From: Natronorubrum tibetense GA33
GTDB taxonomy: Archaea; Halobacteriota; Halobacteria; Halobacteriales; Natrialbaceae
DNA: 64,000 bases
Assembly (NCBI RefSeq): GCF_000383975.1
Contig: NZ_KB913017.1
Location: 751,133 to 815,132 of the forward strand
Reading direction: 5' to 3'
Part shown: positions 25,929 through 34,566 of the stretch, one piece after another
Numbering within the stretch: position 1 is the stretch's first letter
Layout of the letters: each line of letters opens with the position of its first letter
Position numbers and translations under genes: made by a program
Notes under the pieces: generated by a model
The model's database searches: none
Told to the model about the DNA's origin: nothing
The model's input: only the letters and a program-made list of their open reading frames with translations

Positions 25929-26276
25929 ATGAATGTCAAGGTAGGCACAATGAACGAACTCCGAACGCTTAGAGACGCGTTTTATATGGGATTGATGGGA
26001 GTGTTGAGCCTGTTCATTTTTGTCGCGGCAATGCGCATTTGGGCCGCGGACTCACCGGGAGAGTCAGTTGAAGTGTTCGCACAGTCTGTCTCGATTCTTG
26101 TTCTCGTCGCCCTTCCGACGTCGGAGATTGGCATAATCCTCGCAATGATTATGGCGACGGTCGGCGCAGCGATCCCGTTATCTGGTCGTAACCCGCACCT
26201 CATCCTTGCTGCAGTATTCGCAGGGATGGGTTGGGGAGCCGCTAATATTCTCGTTAAACTGGTGTTCGGCATCTGA
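25929..26276 (+). CDS. Small membrane protein, three predicted helices
   Basis: 115 residues. Three hydrophobic segments: about 19-39 (FYMGLMGVLSLFIFVAAM), about 53-80 (SVSILVLVALPTSEIGIILAMIMATVGAAIP) and the C-terminal LILAAVFAGMGWGAANILVKLVFGI. No charged motif or family is recognised. A second ATG at 25950 is an equally good start. Part of the accessory patch of orphan genes. Confidence 0.6.
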   Translation: MNVKVGTMNELRTLRDAFYMGLMGVLSLFIFVAAMRIWAADSPGESVEVFAQSVSILVLVALPTSEIGIILAMIMATVGAAIPLSGRNPHLILAAVFAGMGWGAANILVKLVFGI

Positions 26277-26351
26277 GGTCAAATTCAACTACTTACGAGA
26301 ACGTTCACTCGAGCCGATAATTATTTGCGATTACCATTACTGGGTGCGACC

Positions 26352-26996
26352 ATGAACAGACGCGCGTTCGTCGCAGCCGCGGTCTCCGGGTCGGCTTTGC
26401 TTGCCGGTTGCTCGGAAGCGGAGGAATTGGCGAGCGAAGCGACATCGGCGGCTAGTAGCGGGACTTCGCTCGGCGACACTGCAATGTACGGCGATATCGA
26501 AGTCACAGTCAGTGACTCGATGACGGCTGAGCAGTTCTTTCTAAATGATGAGGAGATCGAGTCCCCGGGGAACGGCACCTTCGCCCTATTCGAAGTTGAA
26601 TCTCACAATACGGACATTACCGAGCGGGAAGTCCCGCATGTGAGCGACACTCATTATGAAACGCTCGAGAAAGAAGAGAATACGTTCTACATGGGAGATA
26701 TCAACGATATCAGAGTCTACGGCGATGGTGAGGGTGGGCACTTCCCAGATGTCGAGTGGCGGGGAGAGTTCCAGATGGAGGAGCAGGATGATGGGATGAT
26801 TACTATGGGCAGTCAGATGCAGTTCCGCGTTGATGGAGAAGAGCTGGACCCGTATCCAGTCGGCGTTAGTCGACCGAGAATTGACGCAGATACAACGGTC
26901 ATAGGCTGGGTGGTGGGTGTGATTGATCGCGATGCGACTCCAGCTCTCAAAATCAATTTTGACGAGACGGAGGTGATGTGGGAGGCTAACGATTAA
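26352..26996 (+). CDS. Tat lipoprotein with DUF4352-like beta domain
   Basis: 214 residues. Starting at 26352 gives MNRRAFVAAAVSGSALLAGC, a short Tat signal with lipobox cysteine at residue 20. The mature domain is beta-rich (GDTAMYGDIEVTVSDSMTA; GTFALFEVESHNTDI; VEWRGEF), as in extracellular immunoglobulin-like DUF4352 proteins. It is probably surface-exposed. Third lipid- or membrane-associated gene in a row in this patch, suggesting a surface-related cargo. Confidence 0.65.
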   Translation: MNRRAFVAAAVSGSALLAGCSEAEELASEATSAASSGTSLGDTAMYGDIEVTVSDSMTAEQFFLNDEEIESPGNGTFALFEVESHNTDITEREVPHVSDTHYETLEKEENTFYMGDINDIRVYGDGEGGHFPDVEWRGEFQMEEQDDGMITMGSQMQFRVDGEELDPYPVGVSRPRIDADTTVIGWVVGVIDRDATPALKINFDETEVMWEAND

Positions 26997-26998
26997 TT

Positions 26999-27385
26999 TC
27001 ATCGGTCGCCGCCTTGTCCCGCATATATGTCAAGGGTTTTGCTCACATTCTCACGGTGACCTTCCGCGTCTTGAGCTACTCCGGGGCGTATCTGAACGCT
27101 CGTAATCGACCATTCGCCGTCAAACATACAATCCATCTTTCAGTGACCACCAACAACGGTGAACCACCCTCTGCTACCCATGGTATGGTCAATCCCTTCG
27201 TTTTCGTTCACGATCCCCCGAAACTCGCCTCGTGTTATCGGCCAAGTGGGGAAGTCCTCGAATAGTAGCGATTCGTAGTGATCTCGAAGTTGCCCTGTCG
27301 AAACCCACTACGCTTTCCAGAAACCGGGTGGAGAGGGGATCGACGCTCCTGCAATTGCATAACAGTAGTTCGCAATGCGATTTCT
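26999..27385 (-). pseudogene. Decayed gene: one frame with two internal stops
   Basis: A single minus-strand frame runs from 27385 to TGA at 26999 (129 codons), broken by TAG at 27308-27310 and TGA at 27140-27142. Both interruptions are one change from TGG. Between stops the translation looks coding (DHYESLLFEDFPTWPITRGEF; MFDGEWSITSVQIRPG). No start codon is available at the top. The remaining piece from ATG 27127 to 26999 could still be expressed as 42 residues. Family not recognised. Confidence 0.4.
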
Positions 27386-27423
27386 TTATTCAAAGTTGGG
27401 CGTGAAAATAGCGTTCAGTATAG

Positions 27424-27560
27424 GTGAAGGACTTACCACTGCGGTCGCGTCGCAAGCGCAGCACCCGCGAGCGACCGTCGGGAGCGAGCGGCCTTTTTAG
27501 CGTAGATTTTTGGAGGAGCGGTGAGCGAGCAACGCGAGCGAACCCGACGAGAAAAAGGTA
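27424..27560. repeat. GCGAGC-rich dispersed-type repeat segment
   Basis: This noncoding piece is packed with GAGCGAG/GCGAGC words (GGTGAGCGAGCAACGCGAGC and similar) between two short T- and A-runs. Sequence of this kind recurs between genes in many haloarchaea, from memory. It lies between the decayed gene and tRNA-Arg. Other parts of 27386-27912 hold no supported gene; short minus-strand frames there are basic and non-conserved. Confidence 0.4.
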
Positions 27561-27912
27561 CTTCTGCACACGTAGCTACCGAATTGCCTGTTTCAGTTTC
27601 AGGCGTGATCCTGAATAAAGAAATTCTGATACTATCTACTGGTAGCCTTAGATTTTCTTTGGTTCTCATGGTAACATACAGGGGTGTATGGGAGGTATAT
27701 GACACCCTGATATGTAATCCCATGCCCTCATATGTGAGTTATCAATTATGATATCGGACCAGATAGTCCGCTTTGGAAACATTGAATCCGTCCTAATCGC
27801 ACACGGGAGTGGAGGAGGAACCTGCGACGGGTTGAACTTTAGATGGAAACGCCCGCCAAAACTAAGTAGGAGTCGACGCCGTCTTGTGAATCCGAATTAA
27901 TTTCAGAAGGGA

Positions 27913-27987
27913 TGGGCGCTACAGGATTTGAACCCGTGGCAACTTGGTCCGAAGCCAAGCACTCTGTCCAGACTGAGCTAAGCGCCC
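27913..27987 (-). tRNA. tRNA-Arg (anticodon TCG)
   Basis: On the minus strand the sequence folds as a full cloverleaf: acceptor GGGCGCT pairs with AGCGCCC, D arm GCTCAGTCTGGACAGAGT, anticodon arm CTTGG-CTTCGGA-CCAAG giving anticodon TCG, variable loop TTGCC, and T arm ACGGG-TTCAAAT-CCTGT. The discriminator base is A; CCA is not encoded. No intron. The accessory patch lies on its 3' side, the usual side for integration, but no duplicated 3' end was found. Confidence 0.95.
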
Positions 27988-28135
27988 TCACTTCAGCATT
28001 TTCCGGCGACCCCGTATAAGTCGCTCGGTTTGGAGGCATTTCGACAGCCACCATCACGCACACTATCGGCACTTCTCAGTCGATGAAAAGTGCCGCCCAG
28101 GGTCTTTGCCGTGTACCCCGAACACCTAGCTACTC

Positions 28136-28318
28136 ATGACGGTGAACGAGCCCCCACTCCCCGACGATGGCCAATCCAGCGACGCACCGCTCGAGTTACT
28201 CACCGACGACGAGGACGTCTGGACCGCCGTCCCTGCCGATGCGACGGGCGACGATCGGGTCTGCAAGTGGCTCTCGATCGACGCCGACGCGCTCTGCGAT
28301 CTCGAGGAGTGGCGGTGA
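28136..28318 (+). CDS. Small DUF7511-like protein, 60 residues
   Basis: The C-terminal half, AVPADATGDDRVCKWLSIDADALCDLEEWR region, has the pattern of haloarchaeal DUF7511 proteins (PADATGDDR followed by a W-L-S strand and a D-L-E-x-R end). The N-terminus is acidic and disordered. ATG at 28136 is the only good start. Function unknown. The first half of its downstream gap overlaps no other supported frame. Confidence 0.6.
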   Translation: MTVNEPPLPDDGQSSDAPLELLTDDEDVWTAVPADATGDDRVCKWLSIDADALCDLEEWR

Positions 28319-28436
28319 CCGCCGCGCTCGAGTGAAACCGATCGCCGACTGTCCCCAATTGCACCGCCGTCTGTGCCGTGTTCCCGCCCGAGTGTGGACC
28401 GTACCGTTTAACCACCAGCGCTGAGCACTCCCGGCA

Positions 28437-29291
28437 ATGACAGCGGGGGAGACGATCCGCGGGGTGCTCGAGTTGACGCGGCCGGTGAACGTGATCGCGG
28501 CGAGTGCGTTGCCGTTCATCGGCGCGTTCGTCGCCGGCGGCGTCGCCGACGATCCGCTCGCGGTGGCGGCTGCGGTCGCCGCGACCGGGTTTGCGGTCGG
28601 GGCCGGAAACGCGATCAACGACTACTTCGACCGGGAGATCGACCGGATTAACCAGCCCGACAGGGCGATTCCCCGCGGCGCGGTGAGTCCGCGGGGGGCG
28701 CTCGCGTTCAGCCTCGTCCTCTTTGCGGGTGCGGTCGCGCTCGCGCTTACGCTCCCGACGGCAGCGCTCGCGATCGCGGGGATCAACCTCGTCGCGCTGG
28801 TAGCTTACACCGAACTCTTCAAGGGGTTACCGGGGCTCGGCAACGCGCTGGTTGCTTATCTGGTCGGGAGCACGTTCCTCTTCGGTGCCGCCGCGGTCGG
28901 CGACATGGGACCGGCCGTGGTGCTCTTCGTCCTGGCGGCGATCGCGACGCTGACTCGAGAGATCGTCAAGGATGTCGAGGACATCGACGGCGACCGCGAA
29001 GAGGGGTTGAACACACTCCCGATCGCGGTCGGCGAAACGCGCGCGCTGCAGATCGCCGCTGCCCTGATCGTCGTCGGCGTCGCCGCGAGTCCGATACCCT
29101 ACCTACTGGGGTACTTCGGCGTCGCGTACCTACTCGTGGTAGTCCCGGCGGACGCGATCATGTGCTATGCGGCCTACGAGAGCTTCGAGGATCCCACCGC
29201 CGGACAATCACACCTCAAATACGGAATGTTTCTCGCCGCGCTGGCGTTCGTCGTTGGCCGGGCGGCGGTGACGATGCCGGTCGGGTTCTGA
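28437..29291 (+). CDS. Geranylgeranylglycerol-phosphate geranylgeranyltransferase (UbiA family)
   Basis: 284 residues with eight or nine membrane helices. The two aspartate-rich UbiA motifs are NAINDYFDREIDRINQPDRAIP (about 62-83) and DVEDIDGDREEGLNTLPI. This subfamily attaches the second geranylgeranyl chain in archaeol phospholipid synthesis, using GGPP and geranylgeranylglyceryl phosphate in the membrane. UbiA paralogues acting on menaquinone precursors exist in haloarchaea; the RAIPRGAVSPRGAL segment favours the lipid enzyme. Confidence 0.85.
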   Translation: MTAGETIRGVLELTRPVNVIAASALPFIGAFVAGGVADDPLAVAAAVAATGFAVGAGNAINDYFDREIDRINQPDRAIPRGAVSPRGALAFSLVLFAGAVALALTLPTAALAIAGINLVALVAYTELFKGLPGLGNALVAYLVGSTFLFGAAAVGDMGPAVVLFVLAAIATLTREIVKDVEDIDGDREEGLNTLPIAVGETRALQIAAALIVVGVAASPIPYLLGYFGVAYLLVVVPADAIMCYAAYESFEDPTAGQSHLKYGMFLAALAFVVGRAAVTMPVGF

Positions 29292-29469
29292 ACGCGATTC
29301 CGAGACGGTTCAACGACGAACGCGGATACAACCAGTATAAATTAGCATTGGTTGTGCTCCTACAATCAAAAGTAATATAAGCTGGATCACGCATTCTCAT
29401 AGCAACGCCGAAGTAGTCAGCGGAGCCAGTAATGGACGTCACTACGGCTGATGGATGTGAGTATCTGGT

Positions 29470-30099
29470 ATGTATGACCTCGCCGATGTCATTCCGGACG
29501 CCGAAATCGATCCGGGGGCGAATCTGCTCGTCGCGGGCCCGCCACTGACCGGGAAGCGACAGATCGCGTTCGATATCCTCGCGAGCGGTGCCGATCGAGG
29601 CGACGGATCGATCGTCGTCACGACGAAAGACAGCGCCGACAAAGTTCTCGAGACGTTCACCGACTCCACCACCAGCACCGACGCCAACGTCGGTGTCGTC
29701 GACTGCGTCACGAAACAGCGCGGGATCGGCACGGTCGACGACGACCCGCGGATCAAGTACGCCTCCTCGCCCGTCGATATGACCGGCATCGGGATCAAGC
29801 TCTCCGAGTTCCTTCAGGAGTTCTACGAGGGCCGCGGGCTGACCGAGAACCGCGTGCTACTCCACTCCGTCTCGACGCTGCTTATGTATTCGAATCTCCA
29901 GACGGTGTTTCGCTTCCTCCACGTCTTCACCGGCCGCATCCAGAGCGCCGACGCTATGGGCGTCTACGTCATCGATTCGACGGCCCACGACGACCAGACG
30001 ATGAACACGCTCAAACAGCTGTTCGACGCCGTTATCGAACTCGAGGAGACCACCGATGGCGAGGAACCCGAGATCCGGACGGCCGGGCTCTCGACCTGA
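29470..30099 (+). CDS. RecA/KaiC-like ATPase domain protein
   Basis: 209 residues. A KaiC/RAD55-like core with Walker A GPPLTGKRQ (23-31), a GSIVVTTKDSADKVLETF strand, and a Walker B-like ADAMGVYVIDSTAHDD. Haloarchaea have many such single-domain proteins, often with signalling HTR-type partners. A long AT-rich leader (29292-29469) precedes it with TATA-like TATAAATTAG. The partner and output are unknown. Confidence 0.78.
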   Translation: MYDLADVIPDAEIDPGANLLVAGPPLTGKRQIAFDILASGADRGDGSIVVTTKDSADKVLETFTDSTTSTDANVGVVDCVTKQRGIGTVDDDPRIKYASSPVDMTGIGIKLSEFLQEFYEGRGLTENRVLLHSVSTLLMYSNLQTVFRFLHVFTGRIQSADAMGVYVIDSTAHDDQTMNTLKQLFDAVIELEETTDGEEPEIRTAGLST

Positions 30100-30184
30100 G
30101 ACATCTACACCGTCGCGCCGAGACATCCGCCGCTTTCTTGCTGGTCCCCGAAACGTTTCACCCACGACCCCCCTACGCTTGCGT

Positions 30185-30595
30185 ATGCCCGTCGACACCA
30201 TCGACGACCTCGCAGACGTGTTCGAGTACGAAACCATCGCCGTCGTCGGCTGCTCGAGCACCCCAGGAAAGGCCGCCCACGACGTGCCAAACTACCTGCG
30301 CAAGCAGGGCTACGACGTGATCCCGGTCAACCCCTTCGCCGACGAGATTTTCGGTCGGCCGGTCCCCGACTCGCTGGCGGACGTCGAATCGGAGATCGAC
30401 ATCGTCTGTCTCTTCCGCCCCAGCGAGGAGATGAGCGAGATCGTCGACGCGGCGCTCGAGCGCGATGACATCCAAGTCGTCTGGGCCCAGCGGGGAATCC
30501 GCGACGACGAGGCGGCGGCTCGCGTCGAAGACGACGGCCGGGTAGTCGTTCAGGACCGGTGTATGATGGTCGAACATCGCCGGCTCGCGGCGTGA
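30185..30595 (+). CDS. CoA-binding domain protein (YccU-like)
   Basis: 136 residues, one Rossmann-type CoA_binding_2 domain: ETIAVVGCSSTPGKAAHDVPNYLRKQGYDVIPVNP, then EIDIVCLFRPSEE and the late WAQRGIRDDEAA with a conserved cysteine in QDRCMMVEH. The family binds CoA non-catalytically or senses it. The start at 30185 begins the domain. No operon partner is evident. Confidence 0.88.
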   Translation: MPVDTIDDLADVFEYETIAVVGCSSTPGKAAHDVPNYLRKQGYDVIPVNPFADEIFGRPVPDSLADVESEIDIVCLFRPSEEMSEIVDAALERDDIQVVWAQRGIRDDEAAARVEDDGRVVVQDRCMMVEHRRLAA

Positions 30596-30629
30596 TCGGT
30601 TCCTAAGTCAGAGCGGATAACCAGCGATG

Positions 30630-31796
30630 TCAGGCCGTCCTCGTCGCACGTCGCTCGAGCGTCGAGAGCGCCTCCTCGAGCGACGTGCTCATGACGCCGT
30701 CGGCGACCGTCGCGACGTGGGTGAGCGCGACGAGCACGTCCGCGAGTGGGTCGGCCGGCAGATCGGCGACGGCGTCGGCCAGCATCTCAGGGTCGACGGC
30801 AGCCGCAGTCTCGGAATCGGCGACTGCGCCGAACGGGAGGTCGGCGACGACCGTCTCAGCGGCACGTCGTCTCGTCCGCTCGTCATCGGCCACCTGCGTG
30901 CGGATCTCGCGTTGCCGAGCCAGCGGCACGGACTGTGCAACCGGAATCGAACACGCCGACTCGCAGTACCATGTCAGTGCGCGAGACACCGCGTCGAGAA
31001 TCGCCTCGTTCGGTCGATCGACGGTTTCCAGGAGGTCGCGAACGCCGGTCTCGAGGGCGACTCGTCGATCGGCGAGTAACACCTCGAGTCGCCGGGGTGC
31101 GTCGGACGCGAGAAACGACTCGACGGCCGCCGCGGTCGAGTCGGATGCGGAGAGATCGCCGTCGTAGAGCGCGATCGGGACGTTTGCTACGCCGTTGGCG
31201 ACGTCCTCTGGGAGGTCCTCGACGTCATCGACGACTGTGAGAACGAACATGGCGTCTCTCGTGACCGTCCGAAGTCCCTCGAGTTGCTCGTCCGAGTAGC
31301 CGTCGACCGCGCCGATCAGCGAGACCGCGAGGTCGGCCCAGACGCCGCCGCGTTCGTCGACGCGAGCGATGGTATCTTCGAGCGTCGCCGTGGACGGCTC
31401 GAGCGCCTCTTTTCCGAGTTGTCCCCGCCCGATCTGCCGGACCGTCTTCAGGACGGGCGACAGATCGACCTCGGCGGGGAGCGAGTTCGCGGCCTCGAGA
31501 GCGCTGGTAAAGGCAAGATCGCCGAGCGTGACGTGTTGGTTCAGTCGACGTTTTCGATCCGCCGCCCAGCAGTCGGCCTCGTCGATCGCATCGTCGTGGA
31601 GACTGCTCGTGACGAAGAGGGTTGTCGGGATCGAGGCCAACGTCGCGGCGAGCTCGTCGTCATCGGTCTCGAGGACGACGGCGGCGTAGGTGAACGCGCC
31701 GAGCAGGCCACCCTGTGCGGCGTATCCCTCGTACTTCGTCCGCACGGCGGGGGAGAGCTCTCGTTCGGCGGGGAGAGCGAAAAGCGGCTGGTCCAT
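30630..31796 (-). CDS. Class 1 isoprenoid biosynthesis enzyme-like (polyprenyl synthetase fold)
   Basis: 388 residues, all-helical. Two aspartate-rich motifs place it in the prenyl-synthase fold: LHDDAIDEADCW (about 66-77) and VVDDVEDLPEDVANGVANVPIAL. The rest is poorly conserved, with many alanine-rich helices and a long C-terminal region, so substrate chain length cannot be predicted. Regular GGPP synthases keep DDxxD with arginines after it; here those flanks differ. ATG at 31796 was preferred over a TTG at 31811. Possibly a carotenoid or unusual isoprenoid enzyme. Confidence 0.65.
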   Translation of the reverse strand: MDQPLFALPAERELSPAVRTKYEGYAAQGGLLGAFTYAAVVLETDDDELAATLASIPTTLFVTSSLHDDAIDEADCWAADRKRRLNQHVTLGDLAFTSALEAANSLPAEVDLSPVLKTVRQIGRGQLGKEALEPSTATLEDTIARVDERGGVWADLAVSLIGAVDGYSDEQLEGLRTVTRDAMFVLTVVDDVEDLPEDVANGVANVPIALYDGDLSASDSTAAAVESFLASDAPRRLEVLLADRRVALETGVRDLLETVDRPNEAILDAVSRALTWYCESACSIPVAQSVPLARQREIRTQVADDERTRRRAAETVVADLPFGAVADSETAAAVDPEMLADAVADLPADPLADVLVALTHVATVADGVMSTSLEEALSTLERRATRTA

Positions 31797-31887
31797 ACGC
31801 TCACCTGTCAATAGTGCATGATCAATGTACTGGTCACCGAGCCAGCAGCGTCTCGGACAGGGACGGACGACTGCCGCACGACTCGAG

Positions 31888-32868
31888 TTAGCCCTCCCAC
31901 TCCTCGAACGATCGGTAGATCCCCTTCGAGAGGTAGCGCTCGCTCGAGTCCGGAAACACCGTCACGACCGTCTCGTGGGGCGCGTCGATCTCTCCCTCGG
32001 AAATGCCGCGGGCGACCCGTTTCGTCGCGACGCTCGCGGCCCCGGCGCTCGAGGCGACGAGGTGGCCTTCCTCGCGAGCCAGCCGTTCGAGTTCCGCGTG
32101 GGCCTCGCGGTCGGGGACGGCGTGGACGGCGTCGACGAGGTCCGGCTCGAACAACTCGTTGGTCTCGATGTTATGCGTGCCGATGCCCTCGGTCTTGTAC
32201 TCGCCTTCTTCGCGGTCTTCGTCGAGGAACTCGCCGTACAGTGACCCCTCAGGTTCGACGGCCGCGACGTAGGTGTTCGGGTCCCGCTCGCGTGCGTATC
32301 GCGCGATGCCCATGAGCGTCCCCGCGGTGCCACAGCCGGCGACGACGGCTCCGACCTCGCCCTCGAGCGCCTCGTAGATCTCGGGGCCGGTCGTCGCATA
32401 GTGGGCCTCCGTGTTGAGCGGGTTCGAGAACTGCTGGGGGACGACGGCGTCGTCGAGTTCGGCCGCCAGTTCGTGTGCGCGCTCGATCGCTCCGCCCATC
32501 CCCGCGTCCGTGGGCGTGTTGATGATTTCGGCGTCCAGCGCGGCCATGAGCTGCTGTTTCTCCAGACTGAAGCGCTCGGGCACGACGAAGATCGCGTCGA
32601 GCCCCAACTGTTTCGCGGAGATCGCGAGCCCGATCCCGGTGTTCCCCGCGGTCGGCTCGACGATCGTTCCGCCTTCGTTCACGTCACCGCGCTCGAGCAT
32701 CTTCCGGATCATGTAGCGGCCGATCCGGTCTTTCACGCTCGCGCCGGGGTTGAACGACTCGAGTTTCGCGTAACACTGGACGTCCTCGGGACCGTCCTGA
32801 AGGGCGACGAGTGGCGTCCGACCGATCGTCTCGAGGACCGAGTCCACCGGCTGCTCGTGGGTCGTCAT
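31888..32868 (-). CDS. cysK: Cysteine synthase / PLP-dependent beta-replacement enzyme
   Basis: 326 residues, fold-type II. PLP lysine is Lys46 in PGASVKDRIG; the phosphate loop is GCGTAGT and the substrate loop EPTAGNTGIG. The sequence resembles O-acetylserine sulfhydrylase and cystathionine beta-synthase catalytic cores. In haloarchaea such proteins make cysteine from O-acetyl- or O-phosphoserine and sulfide. No serine acetyltransferase is next to it, so the acceptor is not defined. Confidence 0.88.
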   Translation of the reverse strand: MTTHEQPVDSVLETIGRTPLVALQDGPEDVQCYAKLESFNPGASVKDRIGRYMIRKMLERGDVNEGGTIVEPTAGNTGIGLAISAKQLGLDAIFVVPERFSLEKQQLMAALDAEIINTPTDAGMGGAIERAHELAAELDDAVVPQQFSNPLNTEAHYATTGPEIYEALEGEVGAVVAGCGTAGTLMGIARYARERDPNTYVAAVEPEGSLYGEFLDEDREEGEYKTEGIGTHNIETNELFEPDLVDAVHAVPDREAHAELERLAREEGHLVASSAGAASVATKRVARGISEGEIDAPHETVVTVFPDSSERYLSKGIYRSFEEWEG

Positions 32869-32941
32869 CGTGCTGGCAAAAGTTGCCCCTGCTGTTAGGT
32901 TTTACTCATCGGCCGGGACGCGGTAGTCGGTACCGAACGGC

Positions 32942-33292
32942 CTACTCGGCGGTCGCATCGGGCGCTTCGGTGTCGCTGGCGTCCGCGTCACCGTCGGCAG
33001 ACCCTGCGTCGTCGCCGTCCTCGTCGTCACCATCGGCCACGGCTTCGGCCTCGTCGATGGCTGCCTCGGCAAGGATCTGTTCGCCGTCGATTCCCTGCTC
33101 TTCGGCCAGTGCGAGCAAGAGGGCGCGCTGTTCGGTTAGCTGATGGTCGATGCTCTTGACCGTGTCGTGAGTGTCGTCGACCTCTTCCTCGAGGCCGATG
33201 ATGCGCTGTTGGAGCTCCTGTACCTGCTTGTACATCGCTTCGGCGCGGTCCGACAGCCCCTGGATCTTCTTTGCAGTGCTTCCAAGTCCCAT
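32942..33292 (-). CDS. DUF5798-like coiled-coil protein
   Basis: 116 residues. The first 75 are a long coiled coil (DRAEAMYKQVQELQQRIIGLEEEVDD), followed by a short helical unit EEQGIDGEQILAEAAIDE and an acidic disordered tail (DGDDEDGDDAGSADGD). Matches the haloarchaeal DUF5798 layout. Probably an adaptor-type protein; no function established. Confidence 0.75.
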   Translation of the reverse strand: MGLGSTAKKIQGLSDRAEAMYKQVQELQQRIIGLEEEVDDTHDTVKSIDHQLTEQRALLLALAEEQGIDGEQILAEAAIDEAEAVADGDDEDGDDAGSADGDADASDTEAPDATAE

Positions 33293-33354
33293 GTCTATCC
33301 GATGTGTTGGGTAACTAATGGGCCTTTTCCTCCGTCGGTCGCGTTCGCTGCCGG

Positions 33355-34182
33355 TTACGCCGCGCTCCCGTTCTCGAGGAACGCCGCGCTCGCGGCGTTG
33401 AACGCTTCGGGTCGGTCCTGATTGACGAGGTGGCCCGATTCCGAGAGCTCCAGGTGCTCGCCGGTCGCGACTTCCGAGACGAGTTGTGCGCCCTGTTGCT
33501 TGACCAGCGGGGCCTCCTGTTCGCCGTGGACGACGAGCGTCGGCGTCTCGACGTGCGAGAGGTCGGAGGCCTCGTACCGATAGAGCGCGCCGAATACCTT
33601 CCGGAACTCGCTGCGGGAGATGTCGTCGACGGCGTCCATCGCCGTCTCCCGAACCTCGGGATTCACCGACAGCCAGCGCTCGCCGGTCGTCGCCTGAATT
33701 GAGTACAGCATCGAACGGAACGTCGTCTGCGGGCCGGTCATCGACAGCGAGGTCGACAGCGCCGGCAGCGGCGACATGAGGGGTTTCATCATCGGCGGTA
33801 GATCCATCGGCGGCATCGATCGCACCGCCCCGCCGAGGACCGCGCTCGCCGCGCGGTCGGGGTGGCGATCCATGTACTCCTGGACGACCATCGAGCCTAG
33901 CGAGAGGCCACAGAGGATTGGGTTCTCGAGATCGAGTTCCGAGAGGAGCGCCTCGAGGTCGTCGGCGAAGAGTTCGATCGAGTACCGGTTGGGTTCGGTC
34001 GCGCCCGTCTGACCGTGACCGCGGACGTCCATCGTGATCGCTTGGTACTCGTCCGCGAAACGGTCGACCTGTGGCTTCCAGGCCTGTCCGTTCATCCAGC
34101 CGCCGTGAATGAAGACCAGCGGCTGGCCGTCGCCGCGCGTTTCGTACCAGAGCGTGCCGTCCTCGAGAGCGAGTTCTGCCAT
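33355..34182 (-). CDS. Alpha/beta hydrolase
   Basis: 275 residues. Catalytic serine Ser94 in GLSLGSM, oxyanion loop IHGGWMNG, the strand MDVRGHGQTG and the late histidine in LSESGHLVNQDRPEAF complete the triad. Substrate unknown; esterase or haloperoxidase-like members share these motifs. The start at 34182 begins the MAELALEDGTLWYETRG domain; upstream frame is arginine-rich and unlikely. Confidence 0.85.
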   Translation of the reverse strand: MAELALEDGTLWYETRGDGQPLVFIHGGWMNGQAWKPQVDRFADEYQAITMDVRGHGQTGATEPNRYSIELFADDLEALLSELDLENPILCGLSLGSMVVQEYMDRHPDRAASAVLGGAVRSMPPMDLPPMMKPLMSPLPALSTSLSMTGPQTTFRSMLYSIQATTGERWLSVNPEVRETAMDAVDDISRSEFRKVFGALYRYEASDLSHVETPTLVVHGEQEAPLVKQQGAQLVSEVATGEHLELSESGHLVNQDRPEAFNAASAAFLENGSAA

Positions 34183-34566
34183 TAGTACGTGATAGGTCGG
34201 CACAGGTAAAGAGGAACGGGTTGCAGGACGTGCGAACAGCGATCGGTCGTCGCGCTTCGAATCGACGGATCGTCCTGTTCGGATCGACTTCCGTACAGCC
34301 GAGCGTCCTGCGATCCTGGCAACGATGATCGCCACGTCCTCCCCAGCCGATTCGTTCACACCCTTCGTGTGCTCACTCATCCAACGGAAGACGCTTTGCG
34401 TCTTCCGAGCCGTTCGCTCGTGTTACTCGCGAAGACCTCGCACGATGTTGGCGACGCACCCTCGCTATAGTCGGGCACGCCGCCAGCGTGCGCCACCGCA
34501 CGTGGCTCGGTCGGTCCGAAGCGACGTGTGGTGCCGAAGACGAGCGATACTCGAGAAACGTCAGTC
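34183..34566. other. 384-base gap with a stable hairpin
   Basis: No supported gene. The only structured item is a perfect 10-bp stem at 34385-34407. Basic, non-conserved frames cross it on both strands. Confidence 0.4.
34385..34407. terminator. 10-bp perfect hairpin with TTT loop
   Basis: CGGAAGACGC (34385-34394) pairs perfectly with GCGTCTTCCG (34398-34407) around a three-base loop. It lies about 160 bases past the permease gene stop at 34567 on the minus strand and about 200 bases before the hydrolase start, so it could end the permease transcript or mark an RNA element. Confidence 0.5.

Noticed and set aside
27140-27310. Readthrough or selenocysteine/pyrrolysine at the in-frame TGA/TAG of the decayed gene
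   Set aside because: Two different stops, no SECIS-like or pyl genes, and no start codon; decay is simpler.
27433-27723. 96-residue minus-strand frame in the gap before tRNA-Arg
   Set aside because: Basic and without conserved patches; it crosses a GCGAGC-rich dispersed repeat, so it is probably chance.
24437-27912. Complete integrated provirus or plasmid
   Set aside because: No integrase, replication or capsid gene was recognised and no duplicated tRNA 3' end was found by eye.
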